DNA of 64,000 bases from Phycisphaerae bacterium (GTDB taxonomy: Bacteria; Planctomycetota; Phycisphaerae; SM23-33): positions 35,231 through 99,230 of the forward strand of contig WRDM01000004.1 of NCBI GenBank assembly GCA_009783465.1, written 5' to 3'. Made by a program: the position numbers and the translations under genes. How positions within the stretch are numbered: the stretch's first letter is position 1; each line of letters opens with the position of its first letter. Below, in pieces: positions 24,126-34,080 of this stretch. Under the pieces are notes generated by a model, which was not told the DNA's origin, searched no databases, and saw nothing but the letters and a program-made list of their open reading frames with translations.

Positions 24126-25427
24126 ATGCCCATCACCGACCCACACGCCCTCGCCGCCACCGTTCGCAAGGCCGTGGCTGACGTTACCATTACCGATATT
24201 CACACGCACCTGTTCCCGCCATCGCATGGCGGGTTGCTGTTATGGGGCATTGACGAACTGTTGACGTATCACTACCTGCTGGCGGAGTTGTTTATCGCCA
24301 CCGGGCAGCCGCCCAAGGCGTTTTACGCGCTGCCGAAATCGCGGCAGGCGGAGATGGTGTGGGACGAAATGTTCCTGCGGCGAAGTCCCGTCACCGAGGC
24401 TGCCCGCGGCGTGTTGCAGGTGATTCAATCGCTTGGTCTGGACGCGGGCGAGCGCGATCTCGTGACGTTGCGAAAGGCCTTCGCGGGCCTGACCGCCAGG
24501 CCGGAGGAGTATCTCGAACGCGTCTTTACGCTGGCGGGGCTTGACTACGCCGTCATGACCAACGACCCGTTCGTGCCCGCCGAAGTCGACGCCTGGCTGG
24601 CCAATCGTCCCGTGCCCGAACGGCTCAAAACCGCCCTGCGAATCGACACGATGGTGACCAACTGGCCGGCCGCCGTGCTGAAAATGGCCGCCCAGGGACA
24701 CTCCAGCAGCGGCGGCGGCACCACGCAAACCGCACGAAAATTCCTCGCCGAGTGGGTCGCCCGCATCAAGCCGCTCTACCTGGCCGCCTCACTGCCCGAC
24801 AGCTTCCGTTACGACGGCGTCCGCGCCACCGATCCCAACGACGACAACCCCAGCAACCACGCCGCCGACCGCCGACACGTCTGCGAACCCTCCCGCGTCC
24901 TCGACGACGTCATCCTCCCCCTCGCCCGTGAAACGGGCCTGCCACTGGCGCTCATGATCGGCGTGCGCCGCCAGGTCAACTCCGAATTCGGCCTGGCCGG
25001 CGACGGCGTGGGCGCAACCCACGTCGCCTCCGTGGCCGCCCTGGCGGCGAAAAACCCCGACGTGAAATTCCTCATCACCACGCTCGCGCGCGGCGATCAG
25101 CACGAATTGGCCGTCACGGCGAGGAAATTCGCCAACCTGCACCTCTTCGGCTGCTGGTGGTTCTGCAACCAGAGCAGCATCATCCGCGAGATGACGACGC
25201 TCCGCGTGGAGCTGCTGGGCACCGCCTTCACCGCCAACCACAGCGACGCCCGCGTGCTGGACCAGCTCCTCTACAAGTGGCCAACCACGCGAAAAATCGT
25301 CGCCGACGTGCTGACGGAAAAATACGGCGAACTCTTCGCCACCGGCTGGCGACCGACCGAACAGGAAATCGCCACCGACATACGTCGCATCCTCGGCGGG
25401 TCGTTCGAGGCGTTCGTGGCGCGGTGA
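24126..25427 (+). CDS. Amidohydrolase-superfamily protein, uronate-isomerase-like
   Basis: The 433-residue protein begins with the metal-binding ITDIHTHLFPPSHGGLLLWGIDELLTYHYL, where HxH supplies metal ligands and the following segment is typical of uronate isomerase (UxaC)-like proteins. Later motifs include IDTMVTNWP, FGCWWFCNQSSI and a late ANHSDARVLDQLLYKW. Uronate isomerases interconvert glucuronate/fructuronate or galacturonate/tagaturonate. This branch is divergent and its substrate uncertain. Start ATG at 24126 follows GAAGGAAGAAATTC; in-frame codons upstream lie in the preceding gene and repeat. Confidence 0.78.
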   Translation: MPITDPHALAATVRKAVADVTITDIHTHLFPPSHGGLLLWGIDELLTYHYLLAELFIATGQPPKAFYALPKSRQAEMVWDEMFLRRSPVTEAARGVLQVIQSLGLDAGERDLVTLRKAFAGLTARPEEYLERVFTLAGLDYAVMTNDPFVPAEVDAWLANRPVPERLKTALRIDTMVTNWPAAVLKMAAQGHSSSGGGTTQTARKFLAEWVARIKPLYLAASLPDSFRYDGVRATDPNDDNPSNHAADRRHVCEPSRVLDDVILPLARETGLPLALMIGVRRQVNSEFGLAGDGVGATHVASVAALAAKNPDVKFLITTLARGDQHELAVTARKFANLHLFGCWWFCNQSSIIREMTTLRVELLGTAFTANHSDARVLDQLLYKWPTTRKIVADVLTEKYGELFATGWRPTEQEIATDIRRILGGSFEAFVAR

Positions 25428-25457
25428 GCGGAAGAACGCAACGTATGAATGGGAAAC

Positions 25458-25916
25458 ATGGAAAATAACGAAGATATCGTACGTGTAGGCAAGATCCCGT
25501 TCGATGAACACCTTTCTATCGGACAACTCAGAAAACTTGCGAAACAGTGGTTCAAGGAAAAATACAAGCACAACAATAAATTCGTCAACGAGGATACAGG
25601 ACAAACCATTGAGGTCAGCGGAAGCGGAATTGGACACACCATACGCGAGGCACAGGACGTACTCACTATCTACTCGCTTGATGTTCTTCCTGAGATGATT
25701 GCTCGGATGAAATGGAAAGGTTTTGAACAGCCCAAAGAGCGGAAGGACGGAAAGCCTAACCCTGAAAACTTTTTGGGGATCGAACGGTACGAAACCAGGG
25801 TACAGGTGCGAGGCAACACATATACGGCGTATTTTGTTGTAAAAGTCGAGGAAATAGGCGGAAAAAAGGTCGGAAAGATGGAAAGGCTCTACTACTACAA
25901 CCATCATATTAAGTAA
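25458..25916 (+). CDS. Small low-GC protein, possibly a phage-type nuclease-fold domain
   Basis: The 152-residue product (an earlier ATG at 25449 adds three residues) is clearly lower in GC and richer in Lys, Asn and Ile than its neighbours, a sign of recent arrival. Segments SIGQLRKLAKQWFKEKY, TGQTIEVSGSGIGHTIREA and the C-terminal YYYNHHIK resemble domains attached to phage-type polyvalent proteins (barnase/EndoU/RelE-like nuclease group). The match is from memory and weak. No toxin partner is adjacent. Confidence 0.6.
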   Translation: MENNEDIVRVGKIPFDEHLSIGQLRKLAKQWFKEKYKHNNKFVNEDTGQTIEVSGSGIGHTIREAQDVLTIYSLDVLPEMIARMKWKGFEQPKERKDGKPNPENFLGIERYETRVQVRGNTYTAYFVVKVEEIGGKKVGKMERLYYYNHHIK

Positions 25917-26084
25917 GGGCTGGCAGAAGCATAGCTACCTGACTGGACGTCACCGTCCTATCGCGGGCAGGTCATCTGTCAACCCTTCTATAAGCATTAT
26001 CGGCTGCAACCCTGGAAAAATCAAGCATGGACGGCAATTTTTCCAAGGCAAACACATGCCCCGTGACGTGGGCGTATTTCCGCG

Positions 26085-26891
26085 TCATTTCCCCAGTTCT
26101 CTGCTTCTCGCGGCCGCGGCGCGGATGGCGGCAACCAGAATGGTTTTCGCGTTGGCGTGGTCGAGGGTTTCGATGGCGCGTTGGGTGGTGCCGTTTGGGC
26201 TGGTGACGTTGGCGCGGAGAGTTTGGGGCGGCGTGTCGTCAACGGCGAGCAGGGCGGCGGCGCCGGCGCAGGTTTGCACCGCCAGCGTGCGGGCGGTGGC
26301 GGGGTCGAGGCCCTCCGCCACGCCGGCGGCGATCATCGCTTCGGCGAGATAAAACACGTACGCCGGCCCGGAGCCGGAAACCGCCGTCACTCCGTCCATG
26401 GCGGATTCGTCGACGACGACGCATCGGCCCGCCGTCGCGAAGACCGCGCCCGTCCAGTCGAGGTCGGCCCGCGTCGCGCGCGGGCCCGCACACGCCGCCG
26501 ACATGCCCTGCCCCACCATCATCGGCGTGTTGGGCATCACGCGGACGATCCGCCCTCGCCCGCCGAGCAGTCTGTCGATCGCCGCCGTCGTGATGCCCGC
26601 GGCGATGCTGACGACCGTCGCGTCAGGTTTCACGACCTCCGCGACGGCAGGCAGCGCCGCCGGAATCACCTGCGGCTTGAGCGCCACCACCACGCGGCCG
26701 CACGACGCAGGCACCGCGTTGTCGGCCGTCGCGCGTACGCCCAGTTCGGCCAGCCGATCCCGCCGCGCCGGCGACAGGTCGCTGGCGACAATGCAATCGG
26801 CCGACAAAAACCCGCCGCGAATCACGCCGCGCACAATGGCCTCGGCCATGTTGCCTGCCCCGATGACGCCAAGTTCGTATCTCGTTTCCAT
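26085..26891 (-). CDS. proC: Pyrroline-5-carboxylate reductase
   Basis: The 268-residue enzyme catalyses the last step of proline synthesis using NAD(P)H. Motifs are the N-terminal Rossmann ELGVIGAGNMAEAIVRG, VVVALKPQ, the catalytic-region RVMPNTPMMVGQG, and the signature SGSGPAYVFYLAEAMIAAGVAEGL. An alternative start at 26900 adds three residues; neither has a strong Shine-Dalgarno. The upstream region to 27306 holds family A copy A6 and no gene. Confidence 0.95.
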   Translation of the reverse strand: METRYELGVIGAGNMAEAIVRGVIRGGFLSADCIVASDLSPARRDRLAELGVRATADNAVPASCGRVVVALKPQVIPAALPAVAEVVKPDATVVSIAAGITTAAIDRLLGGRGRIVRVMPNTPMMVGQGMSAACAGPRATRADLDWTGAVFATAGRCVVVDESAMDGVTAVSGSGPAYVFYLAEAMIAAGVAEGLDPATARTLAVQTCAGAAALLAVDDTPPQTLRANVTSPNGTTQRAIETLDHANAKTILVAAIRAAAARSRELGK

Positions 26892-26999
26892 GCCCACCAT
26901 GGTGCGGTATCGGCGACCGTTTGACAAGGGGAAACAGGAGTGCACCAGGGCGAACGTATATACACCCTTTTTTCGCACAGGACTTGTGTTTAGGCTTGA

Positions 27000-27103
27000 C
27001 TGGCCGCAGGCCCTGCCATCTTGCGTTGTCGAACGTGGTGCGCGACAAAACGTTTTGATTGTCACAACGATCGACAACGCAAAAATGGCAGGGCCTGCGC
27101 CAG
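27000..27103. repeat. Family A hairpin, copy A6 (type I arms)
   Basis: CTGGCCGCAGGCCCTGCCAT and ATGGCAGGGCCTGCGCCAG arms around TTGCGTTGTCG / CGACAACGC and an inner GTCACAACGATCG segment. Lies between the divergent proC and pilin-like genes. Confidence 0.9.
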
Positions 27104-27306
27104 ATCGGGCTATGCAACGATCTCCACCTGCAAACATGGGTACACCCGAATGGACGAATGGAAAGAAATGGAAAAATCGTTGGTCCGATTGGAAAAGCGA
27201 CGATAAAATACGGCAGTGACATCTTTCGCCGGTCTCGTGTCAACTCGCTGAAGGCGAAACGCGGAACACAATGTGTGCCATGCCTCTGTCGCGAAAGGAT
27301 GGATGT

Positions 27307-28275
<969 letters not shown>

Positions 28276-28310
28276 CGCGACGGGAGAACGCATGTCGTTC
28301 GTAAAAACAC

Positions 28311-28354
28311 CGCGGGGCCGGTCATGTGACATGACCAGCCCCGCGCTCCTTTTT
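28311..28354 (+). terminator. Intrinsic terminator after the pilin-like gene
   Basis: CGCGGGGCCGGTCATG and CATGACCAGCCCCGCG form a 16-bp stem with one mismatch and a three-base loop, followed by CTCC and five T. Confidence 0.88.
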
Positions 28355-28404
28355 CAAACCGTTTTCAGACCGTTTCATCCACTCGCGTGGAAAACGCAGC
28401 CTTC

Positions 28405-29733
28405 TTACGCGCGGCGGCGACGCAGCAGCGCCAGGCCGCCCAGGGCCAGCAGGCTCATCGTCGCCGGCTCGGGAATGGCGGCTCCGAACAACTGGAACTC
28501 ATGAATCTCCCTGCCGCCGCCGCCATTAAAGCCCCAGACGCCCCACGATCCTTTTTCCTCATTCCACGTTGCTGCCGGGTCGGTCTCGCTTCGTTCCCAC
28601 CACGTCAACTCGGAGTCGTCCCAAGCCATGCGGAACATGTCGCCCGTGGCGGTCAGATCGAAGACAAGATATCCGGAGCTCCACACGTCGGTCGGGCCGA
28701 ACACGGTCGTCCAGGTCAGCCCGCCATCGTCGGAGACCTCAAACGTCAACCCCATGATCTTGGCGTTCTCGTTGTTCTCGTACTTCGACAGGGCCGCGCC
28801 GGTGAAGGTGTACGCCTGCGAGAACGTCCACTCCACCGTGCCAGCACCGCCCAGGCCAACACCTGCCGTCGTGCCATCATACAGGTTGGACGGATCGAAG
28901 GAGTCGCCGTTTACGATCCGCTGCCATTCGCGGATATCGTTATCGTTATCGTCCTGGCCAACCGTCACCCAATCGTACCTGTCCCGGATGGCGGTGACGC
29001 TCATCTTGCCCTTCTCTTCATAGAAAACACTGGTCGTCCCGTCGATGGCCAGGCTTTGCCCCTCGGCCAGGTACGCCCCGAAACCGGGCAGGTCGATCAG
29101 ACCATTGACCGACTGGCCGGAGGGTTTGAAGGTCAGGCTCGTCACGGAGGCATTGATCGAGTAGGAGTACGTGCCTGGATCGAGCCTCCAGTCAAACCCC
29201 CAATCGTCACCTACACCCGCTTGATCCAGATGCGTCTGATAGTCCTCGCCGTAGCGGCCTTGGTAGAGGATATTGTTATGATTGTTCCTGTCGATAATCA
29301 CCCAGTATGCATGGGCATCGCGAGTATCCGAGGCGAGGACGTTGCCGTCCTGATCGCAGATGTCCCACGAGGACGGCGTGTGGTTGTAGTCGCGCCACGT
29401 CACCGACAACGCGCCCAGCGTCATGGGCGTGCTGCCAAGAACAACCGTGGCTTCGATGCCGTGAGCGATCGTGCCGACCAGCTCTTCCCCGTCCCATATT
29501 TCCTCGTTCCAGCCAACCACGCCGCCATACAGCCCCGCGGCCGCGCCTTTGTACATCTGCGCAGTCGACAGGAGCCGCCCCTGGGGAGAATCCTGCACGT
29601 AATAATACGTCCCGTTGGCATTCCAACGCTCCAACAGGTTGACCTTCGTGGGGTCGGTAAATGTGGTGCCCGCCATCGCGGAACTCGTCATCAGCACAGC
29701 CACAGCCAACAGTAATGTCAGTGAAAAACGCAT
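28405..29733 (-). CDS. PEP-CTERM secreted protein, paralogue 1
   Basis: The 442-residue protein has a signal peptide (MRFSLTLLLAVAVLMTSSAMA) and a C-terminal sorting signal: IPEPATMSLLALGGLALLRR, that is PEP motif, TM helix and Arg cluster recognised by exosortase. The body is beta-rich; the part from about residue 300 (VEWTFSQAYTFTGAALSKYE, FEVSDDGGLTWTTVFG, FRMAWDD) looks like a discoidin/F5-8 type C domain, which often binds carbohydrate. Start ATG follows AAGGAGATCAGGC. Its N-terminal TTFTDPTKVNLLERW is shared with the next gene, so the two are paralogues. No exosortase gene is in the window. Confidence 0.93.
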   Translation of the reverse strand: MRFSLTLLLAVAVLMTSSAMAGTTFTDPTKVNLLERWNANGTYYYVQDSPQGRLLSTAQMYKGAAAGLYGGVVGWNEEIWDGEELVGTIAHGIEATVVLGSTPMTLGALSVTWRDYNHTPSSWDICDQDGNVLASDTRDAHAYWVIIDRNNHNNILYQGRYGEDYQTHLDQAGVGDDWGFDWRLDPGTYSYSINASVTSLTFKPSGQSVNGLIDLPGFGAYLAEGQSLAIDGTTSVFYEEKGKMSVTAIRDRYDWVTVGQDDNDNDIREWQRIVNGDSFDPSNLYDGTTAGVGLGGAGTVEWTFSQAYTFTGAALSKYENNENAKIMGLTFEVSDDGGLTWTTVFGPTDVWSSGYLVFDLTATGDMFRMAWDDSELTWWERSETDPAATWNEEKGSWGVWGFNGGGGREIHEFQLFGAAIPEPATMSLLALGGLALLRRRRA

Positions 29734-29796
29734 GCCTGATCTCCTTAAATCAGATGGGTTGAAACAAATGACTCAAACCAAAAAATTGCCATGTTC

Positions 29797-30882
29797 TTAC
29801 GCGCGGCGACGACGCAGCAGCGTCAGGCCGCCCAACGCCAGCAGACTCATCGTCATCGGCTCGGGGATGGCCTTGCCGAAAAGCTGGAAGGACGTGATCT
29901 CGGACAGACCGATGATGCTGTCTTCCCATGTCAGACGCACCCACGACCCCGTGGCGGCCTCGGCGAACGACTTGTACTGGTTATTGAAACCCCAGTCAAA
30001 GGGAATTTCATCGCCTTCGTCGTCGACGCCAAGCGCGATCAGCGGCGTCCACGTCGCTCCCTCGTCGTCGGAGACCCACACCTGGGCGCCGAACAAGGCC
30101 CGCCCGGAATTGAACGCGTGGGTCAGCGAGCCGCCGTAGAACGTATAGGCCTGCGAGAAGTGCCACTCCGCGAAACCGCCGCCGCCTGGCGGATTGGCGT
30201 AATTCGCCCCGTTGCAGTCGGCCCATCTCCACGCGTTCGCGTAGCTGTCATCCGTCATGGTCAGCAGGCCGTTTTCTTCGTGGAAAATGTTGTACGTGCC
30301 GTCGATGGCCAATTGCTGGCCCTGGGCCAGGTAGACGCCGATGCCGTCCAGTTCAAAGAAGCCGTTCGATATCCCCGTCGGGAACTCGGTATAGTCGAAC
30401 GTAACGGTCATGGTGGTAATGGTGCGTTCCGATATGGCGTATCGGACCGCGCCCTCTCGGATCTCGCCCGGTACGGCGTCAGGGCAGGCGATGGGAGCGA
30501 CGGTCACGGGAGCGCCGCTGTCGAACGAGAACGTCACGCAATTCGCGTCCGCCGACGGCATGTGGGCGGGCCGGTAAAAACTGAGCGAAACCGCGTCAAT
30601 CGTGACCGGCGCCGCGAACGTATAGGTGGCCGTGATCAAGGAACCCTCGCCAACCGTCACCCGCCAGCCGGTGCCGTCGCTGGGGTACATCATGGCCTTT
30701 TGCAGGTCCTCGGGGCCGATGCGGCCGCCATTGTGACTGCCAATCGCGTCGATCATCCACGAACCGTCCGTCGTGGACCATCGCTGAAGCAGATTCACCT
30801 GTGTAGGATCGCTAAACGTGGTCCCCGCCAACGCGGAGGCCGTTATACAAACCGCGACAAAACAAATCACCGCAACGCGCAT
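29797..30882 (-). CDS. PEP-CTERM secreted protein, paralogue 2
   Basis: The 361-residue protein has a signal peptide (MRVAVICFVAVCITASALA), the shared mature start GTTFSDPTQVNLLQRW, a beta-rich body with FAEWHFSQAYTFYGGSLTHA and VWVSDDEGATWTPLIALG (F5-8-like), and the C-terminal PEP-CTERM signal IPEPMTMSLLALGGLTLLRR. The Shine-Dalgarno GGAAGGAGAGTTCCG is strong. Only 63 bp separate it from paralogue 1, downstream on the same strand, and no terminator is seen between them, so they may be co-transcribed. Confidence 0.93.
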   Translation of the reverse strand: MRVAVICFVAVCITASALAGTTFSDPTQVNLLQRWSTTDGSWMIDAIGSHNGGRIGPEDLQKAMMYPSDGTGWRVTVGEGSLITATYTFAAPVTIDAVSLSFYRPAHMPSADANCVTFSFDSGAPVTVAPIACPDAVPGEIREGAVRYAISERTITTMTVTFDYTEFPTGISNGFFELDGIGVYLAQGQQLAIDGTYNIFHEENGLLTMTDDSYANAWRWADCNGANYANPPGGGGFAEWHFSQAYTFYGGSLTHAFNSGRALFGAQVWVSDDEGATWTPLIALGVDDEGDEIPFDWGFNNQYKSFAEAATGSWVRLTWEDSIIGLSEITSFQLFGKAIPEPMTMSLLALGGLTLLRRRRA

Positions 30883-31041
30883 CGGAACTCTCCTTCCAAG
30901 AGAAACATCTATGACAGGACGAAACCGTCTCCATCTCCAAGAGCGAGCCCTTGTATCGTACCGCGGATCCTGCCGCTGTCAAGGCCCGGCGTCGCGACAA
31001 AAAAAATTTGACGCGGGTTCCCGTTTTCCGCGCCTTACGCC

Positions 31042-31069
31042 TTGACATGCTCCTCTAACAAGGTATAGT
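31042..31069 (+). promoter_or_regulatory. Sigma-70-like promoter of tRNA-Asp
   Basis: TTGACA at 31042-31047 and TATAGT at 31064-31069 with a 16-bp spacer, 55 bp upstream of the tRNA: the best consensus promoter in the window. Confidence 0.88.
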
Positions 31070-31124
31070 GTTTGACCTGTCGCAGCGCTGGAGTGGTCGG
31101 CGCTCCGATGGCCAGTGAAAATCT

Positions 31125-31198
<74 letters not shown>

Positions 31199-31203
31199 GT
31201 CAA

Positions 31204-31238
31204 AAAACCCCTGCAAAACGCAGGGGTTTTTATTTTTT
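31204..31238 (+). terminator. Intrinsic terminator of tRNA-Asp
   Basis: AAAACCCCTGC / GCAGGGGTTTT, 11-bp stem with an AAAAC loop and a T-rich tail. Confidence 0.92.
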
Positions 31239-31293
31239 CATGGACATGCCTTCTTCCTTGGTTATAACAAATATATAACCAGGGAGAACACCG

Positions 31294-31731
31294 ATGGCCG
31301 ATCCATTGAAGAGACTTGCCGACCAGCGTGCGAAAGACTCGCGTGCGGTGGACGATCCGCTACAGGAACTTGCCGAAGACCGGGCGTCGTATCTGAAGGA
31401 AGTCAAAGCCGAGGCCCGGCGGGAGGCCGCCAGCCAGGAGGCGACCTGGCCCGCGCCGTCGCGACGATCTGCCAAGGCGAAACACCACGGCACGGGAAGC
31501 CTCCAGCCCTGTTTCGCCGAGTCGATGTGCACCGTGCTGATCGTCATCGTAATCGTCGCGGGCATCATCGGATGTGTCCTTGCCGCCTCCCTCTCATTGA
31601 TCGCACGGGATAGCACAGGACTGATCCTTGTCATACTGGGAATCGCCGTAACAGTCCTTCTCGAAGTGTTTTTTCTTGTCGCCTTGCAGTCGATCCTGCG
31701 CTATCTGCGAATCATCGCATCCAAACCGTAG
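31294..31731 (+). CDS. Small two-TM membrane protein with charged N-terminal helix
   Basis: The 145-residue protein has a highly charged, probably helical N-terminal third (PLKRLADQRAKDSRAVDDPL ... SYLKEVKAEARREAASQEA), then two TM segments (VLIVIVIVAGIIGCVLAASL and LILVILGIAVTVLLEVFFLV) and a short basic tail. Start ATG follows CAGGGAGAACACCG. I do not recognise a family. It sits alone between tRNA-Asp and the convergent tatD. Confidence 0.75.
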   Translation: MADPLKRLADQRAKDSRAVDDPLQELAEDRASYLKEVKAEARREAASQEATWPAPSRRSAKAKHHGTGSLQPCFAESMCTVLIVIVIVAGIIGCVLAASLSLIARDSTGLILVILGIAVTVLLEVFFLVALQSILRYLRIIASKP

Positions 31732-31785
31732 CACGGGTGTTCTTGCCGGGCCTTCCTGTTCAGGCGCCACTGGCCGTGAGGTTGT

Positions 31786-32553
31786 TTACACGCCAAACAC
31801 GCGTCGGGCGGTTTCTGTGGTTTGTCGTGCAAACTCTTCGGCGGGCACGTTGCGGAGGGCGGCCAGGAATTGGCCCACGTGGGCGACGTGGGCGGGTTCG
31901 TTGGTTTTTTGTTTTCGGACGGGTTCGGGGCTGAGATACGGGGCGTCAGTCTCGATCAGCAGTCGGCCTGTCGGCACAAGGCGGGCGGTTTCGTGCAACG
32001 CGGTACTTTTGGCGAAGGTGACGATGCCGCTGAAGCTGATCGTCGCGCCAAAATCGAGGGCGTCGGCAGTGTGTTCGGGCGGTTCGGTGAAGGAGTGAAA
32101 AATCACTCGCGTGCCATCGACGCGGCTGTCGCGGAGAATCGCCATCGTGTCGGCCCAGGCTTCGCGAGTGTGAACGACAACAGGTTTTCCCAGCCGAACG
32201 GCCAGGTCGAGCTGCGCGGCGAACGCCTGCTGTTGTGCCGGTCGCGGGGAGAAATCGTAGTGATAATCCAGCCCGATCTCACCGACGGCAATGTTTTTCG
32301 CGTCGCCAGCCAGCTCGCGCAGGCGGCGGTCCAGATCGGGCGGAGCGGACGCGGCGTCGTGCGGATGCACGCCCGCCGTCGCGTACACGTCGCCATGCCG
32401 ATGCGCCAACCCCAGCGCCGCCCGCGACTCATCCAGGTCGCCAGCCGCACAAACAAACGCCCCCACCCCCGCCGCCCGCGCCCGAACGAGCACGGCGGCC
32501 ACCTCCAGCAACAATCGCCCATGCGCCAAATGACAATGCGTGTCGATCCACAT
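31786..32553 (-). CDS. tatD: TatD-family metal-dependent hydrolase
   Basis: The 255-residue protein has all TatD motifs: MWIDTHCHLAH (metal-binding HxH), AVGEIGLDYHYDFSP, VVVHTREAW, a late His in VIFHSFT, and LIETDAPYLSPEP. TatD proteins are TIM-barrel DNases/phosphodiesterases. The start at 32553 (MWIDTHC) is preferred because family members begin close to the first His; an in-frame ATG at 32568 adds five residues. No Shine-Dalgarno is apparent for either. Confidence 0.93.
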   Translation of the reverse strand: MWIDTHCHLAHGRLLLEVAAVLVRARAAGVGAFVCAAGDLDESRAALGLAHRHGDVYATAGVHPHDAASAPPDLDRRLRELAGDAKNIAVGEIGLDYHYDFSPRPAQQQAFAAQLDLAVRLGKPVVVHTREAWADTMAILRDSRVDGTRVIFHSFTEPPEHTADALDFGATISFSGIVTFAKSTALHETARLVPTGRLLIETDAPYLSPEPVRKQKTNEPAHVAHVGQFLAALRNVPAEEFARQTTETARRVFGV

Positions 32554-32664
32554 GAGGGTATGATACAAATTTTATTGAGCATGAGGGCAACAAATCGCCG
32601 GCGGCTGCGTTTTGTATGGTAGGAATGTTTCTGGGAACTTTTTTTTAGTGGAGAGGAGTGCGAC

Positions 32665-32895
32665 ATGAAGAAGGTATTGGCCATTGTGTTGACGGCGGTT
32701 CTGGCGTTCGGGACCACCGCGGTCGTGTATGCCGGCGCCGGCTCCGCGGACGGCTCTGCCAAATCGGGCAAGAAGTTCGAGAAGAAGGGCGACGGTAAAA
32801 AGGACAAGGAAGGCAAGGGCAAGAAGGGCAAGGCGAAAGGTGACAAGAAAAAAGGCTGCTGCAAGGACGCCGCCCAAGCCGAGGCCACGGAGTAA
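32665..32895 (+). CDS. Small secreted Lys/Gly-rich protein
   Basis: The 76-residue precursor has a signal peptide (MKKVLAIVLTAVLAFGTTAVVYA) and a mature part of about 50 residues that is almost half lysine, ending GDKKKGCCKDAAQAEATE with an adjacent Cys pair. It has a strong Shine-Dalgarno (GAGAGGAGTGCGAC). The polycationic low-complexity chain could bind DNA, teichoic-like polymers or polysaccharide; nothing identifies the target. A short hairpin (32926-32967) follows and could end transcription. Confidence 0.8.
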   Translation: MKKVLAIVLTAVLAFGTTAVVYAGAGSADGSAKSGKKFEKKGDGKKDKEGKGKKGKAKGDKKKGCCKDAAQAEATE

Positions 32896-32925
32896 ACGCT
32901 CCGCGTTTCACCCATGCATCGTGAA

Positions 32926-32967
32926 GGCCCTGCCCTGCTGCGTTCTATCGCGCAACAGGGCAGGGTC
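32926..32967. repeat. Short family A-like hairpin
   Basis: GGCCCTGCCCTGCTGCG / CGCAACAGGGCAGGGTC stem of about 16 bp with a small loop. It resembles the family A outer arm without the long centre and is followed by GTGTTTG, not a T-tract. Confidence 0.7.
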
Positions 32968-33017
32968 GTGTTTGTAATTGGCTGTGGGTGCACGTCATGT
33001 TTGTAGGTAGCCCCGTC

Positions 33018-33119
33018 TGGCCGCAGGCCCTGCCATGCTGCGTTGTAGATCGTTGTGACAGCGAAGCGTTCAGTCGTCCACACCGTCTTACAACGCAACA
33101 TGGCAGGGCCTGCGGCCAG
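33018..33119. repeat. Family A hairpin, copy A7 (type I arms)
   Basis: CTGGCCGCAGGCCCTGCCAT / ATGGCAGGGCCTGCGGCCAG arms, then GCTGCGTTGTA / TACAACGCAAC and an inner AGCGAAGCGTTC segment, one of the most complete copies. Confidence 0.92.
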
Positions 33120-33214
33120 TGGCGCCTGAACATGAATCCCGTGCGAAGAAGAGTGCGTCCATGCGTTCGCCCTGGGCTATTGGCTTGTCGCCCGGGTTGG
33201 CTGGTCATATAATC

Positions 33215-33751
33215 ATGGCCATGAGCAGGATGGCTTTCATGATGATCGGCGTGGCGGTGCTGACCCTGGCGGGGATTCTCGGCGGGTGCGGGCCTACGCC
33301 CAATGTGATCGACCCGTATATCCAGGGGCCTAAGGCGGCGCAGGGCAAGGTTCCCCGGCCTGTGGATCTGCTGCTGCCCCAGAAGATTCGCATTCATCCC
33401 TTCACGGCCTTGCGGACGCTGGAAGACCGCAACGTGATGGGCATCGAGGCCCGCATCGAGGCCCTCGACGCGTTCGGCGACCCGACGAAGGCCTTCGGCG
33501 ACGTCCGCTTCGAACTCTACGCCTATCGCGCCAACAGCCTCGAATCCAAGGGCGACCTGCTGAACGTCTGGTCGGTAAGCATCGCCGACGCCAACAACAA
33601 CCTGCTGCACTGGGATCGCGTCACGCGAGCGTACCTGTTCAAACTGGAACTGACGCAGCAGGCCGAGCCCGCCGACCGCTACGTGCTGGTGGCGATTTTC
33701 GACAGCCCGTACACGCAACGGCTGTTCGCCGAACACGTGATGATGCGATAG
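33215..33751 (+). CDS. Lipoprotein of unknown function
   Basis: The 178-residue precursor has a short basic N-terminus, a hydrophobic core (MIGVAVLTLAGI) and the lipobox LGGC, so it should be lipidated and membrane-anchored. The mature part contains IRIHPFTALRTL, a beta-sandwich-like region (DVRFELYAYRANSLESKGDL) and YVLVAIFDSPYTQRLFAEHV. Starts at 33215 and 33221 are both possible. It lies 39 bp upstream of another lipoprotein gene and probably shares its transcript. Confidence 0.8.
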   Translation: MAMSRMAFMMIGVAVLTLAGILGGCGPTPNVIDPYIQGPKAAQGKVPRPVDLLLPQKIRIHPFTALRTLEDRNVMGIEARIEALDAFGDPTKAFGDVRFELYAYRANSLESKGDLLNVWSVSIADANNNLLHWDRVTRAYLFKLELTQQAEPADRYVLVAIFDSPYTQRLFAEHVMMR

Positions 33752-33790
33752 CAACGGTGGCTCGTTAACGAATGACGAGAGGGAGTACCT

Positions 33791-34072
33791 ATGAAGATCA
33801 CAACGTTGTGCCTTGCCGCCGCCGTGTTGGCGGCGATGTTCCTGGGCGGCTGTGCGAAATTCACGCGGCAGAATTACGAGATGGTCCAGATCGGCGACGA
33901 CCGCGGCCATGTCGAGCACGTCCTCGGTAAGCCGGAATACCGCCACAGCTCGGTGTGGACCTACGTGCATCGCAGCCCGTATTACCAAGCCAAAATCCAC
34001 TTCGAAGACAACCAGGTCTCCCGCAAGGAGTGGTTCGACGCGAAAACCACATGGAATCCACCGGCGGAGTGA
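33791..34072 (+). CDS. Small SmpA/BamE-like lipoprotein
   Basis: The 93-residue precursor has a signal peptide with lipobox LGGC. The mature domain reads FTRQNYEMVQIGDDRGHVEHVLGKPEYRHSS, matching the pattern of SmpA/OmlA (BamE) domains, in which a helix-turn is followed by a V..LG.P motif and beta strands. BamE proteins stabilise the outer-membrane beta-barrel assembly machine; planctomycetes contain many small relatives of unknown role, so the function is only inferred. Shine-Dalgarno GAGAGGGAGTACCT. Confidence 0.8.
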   Translation: MKITTLCLAAAVLAAMFLGGCAKFTRQNYEMVQIGDDRGHVEHVLGKPEYRHSSVWTYVHRSPYYQAKIHFEDNQVSRKEWFDAKTTWNPPAE

Positions 34073-34080
34073 GAAGCAAA

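Noticed and set aside
28405-30882. Exosortase/PEP-CTERM biosynthetic locus
   Set aside because: Only substrates with sorting signals are present here; no exosortase or associated glycosyltransferase cluster is adjacent, so no system is claimed.
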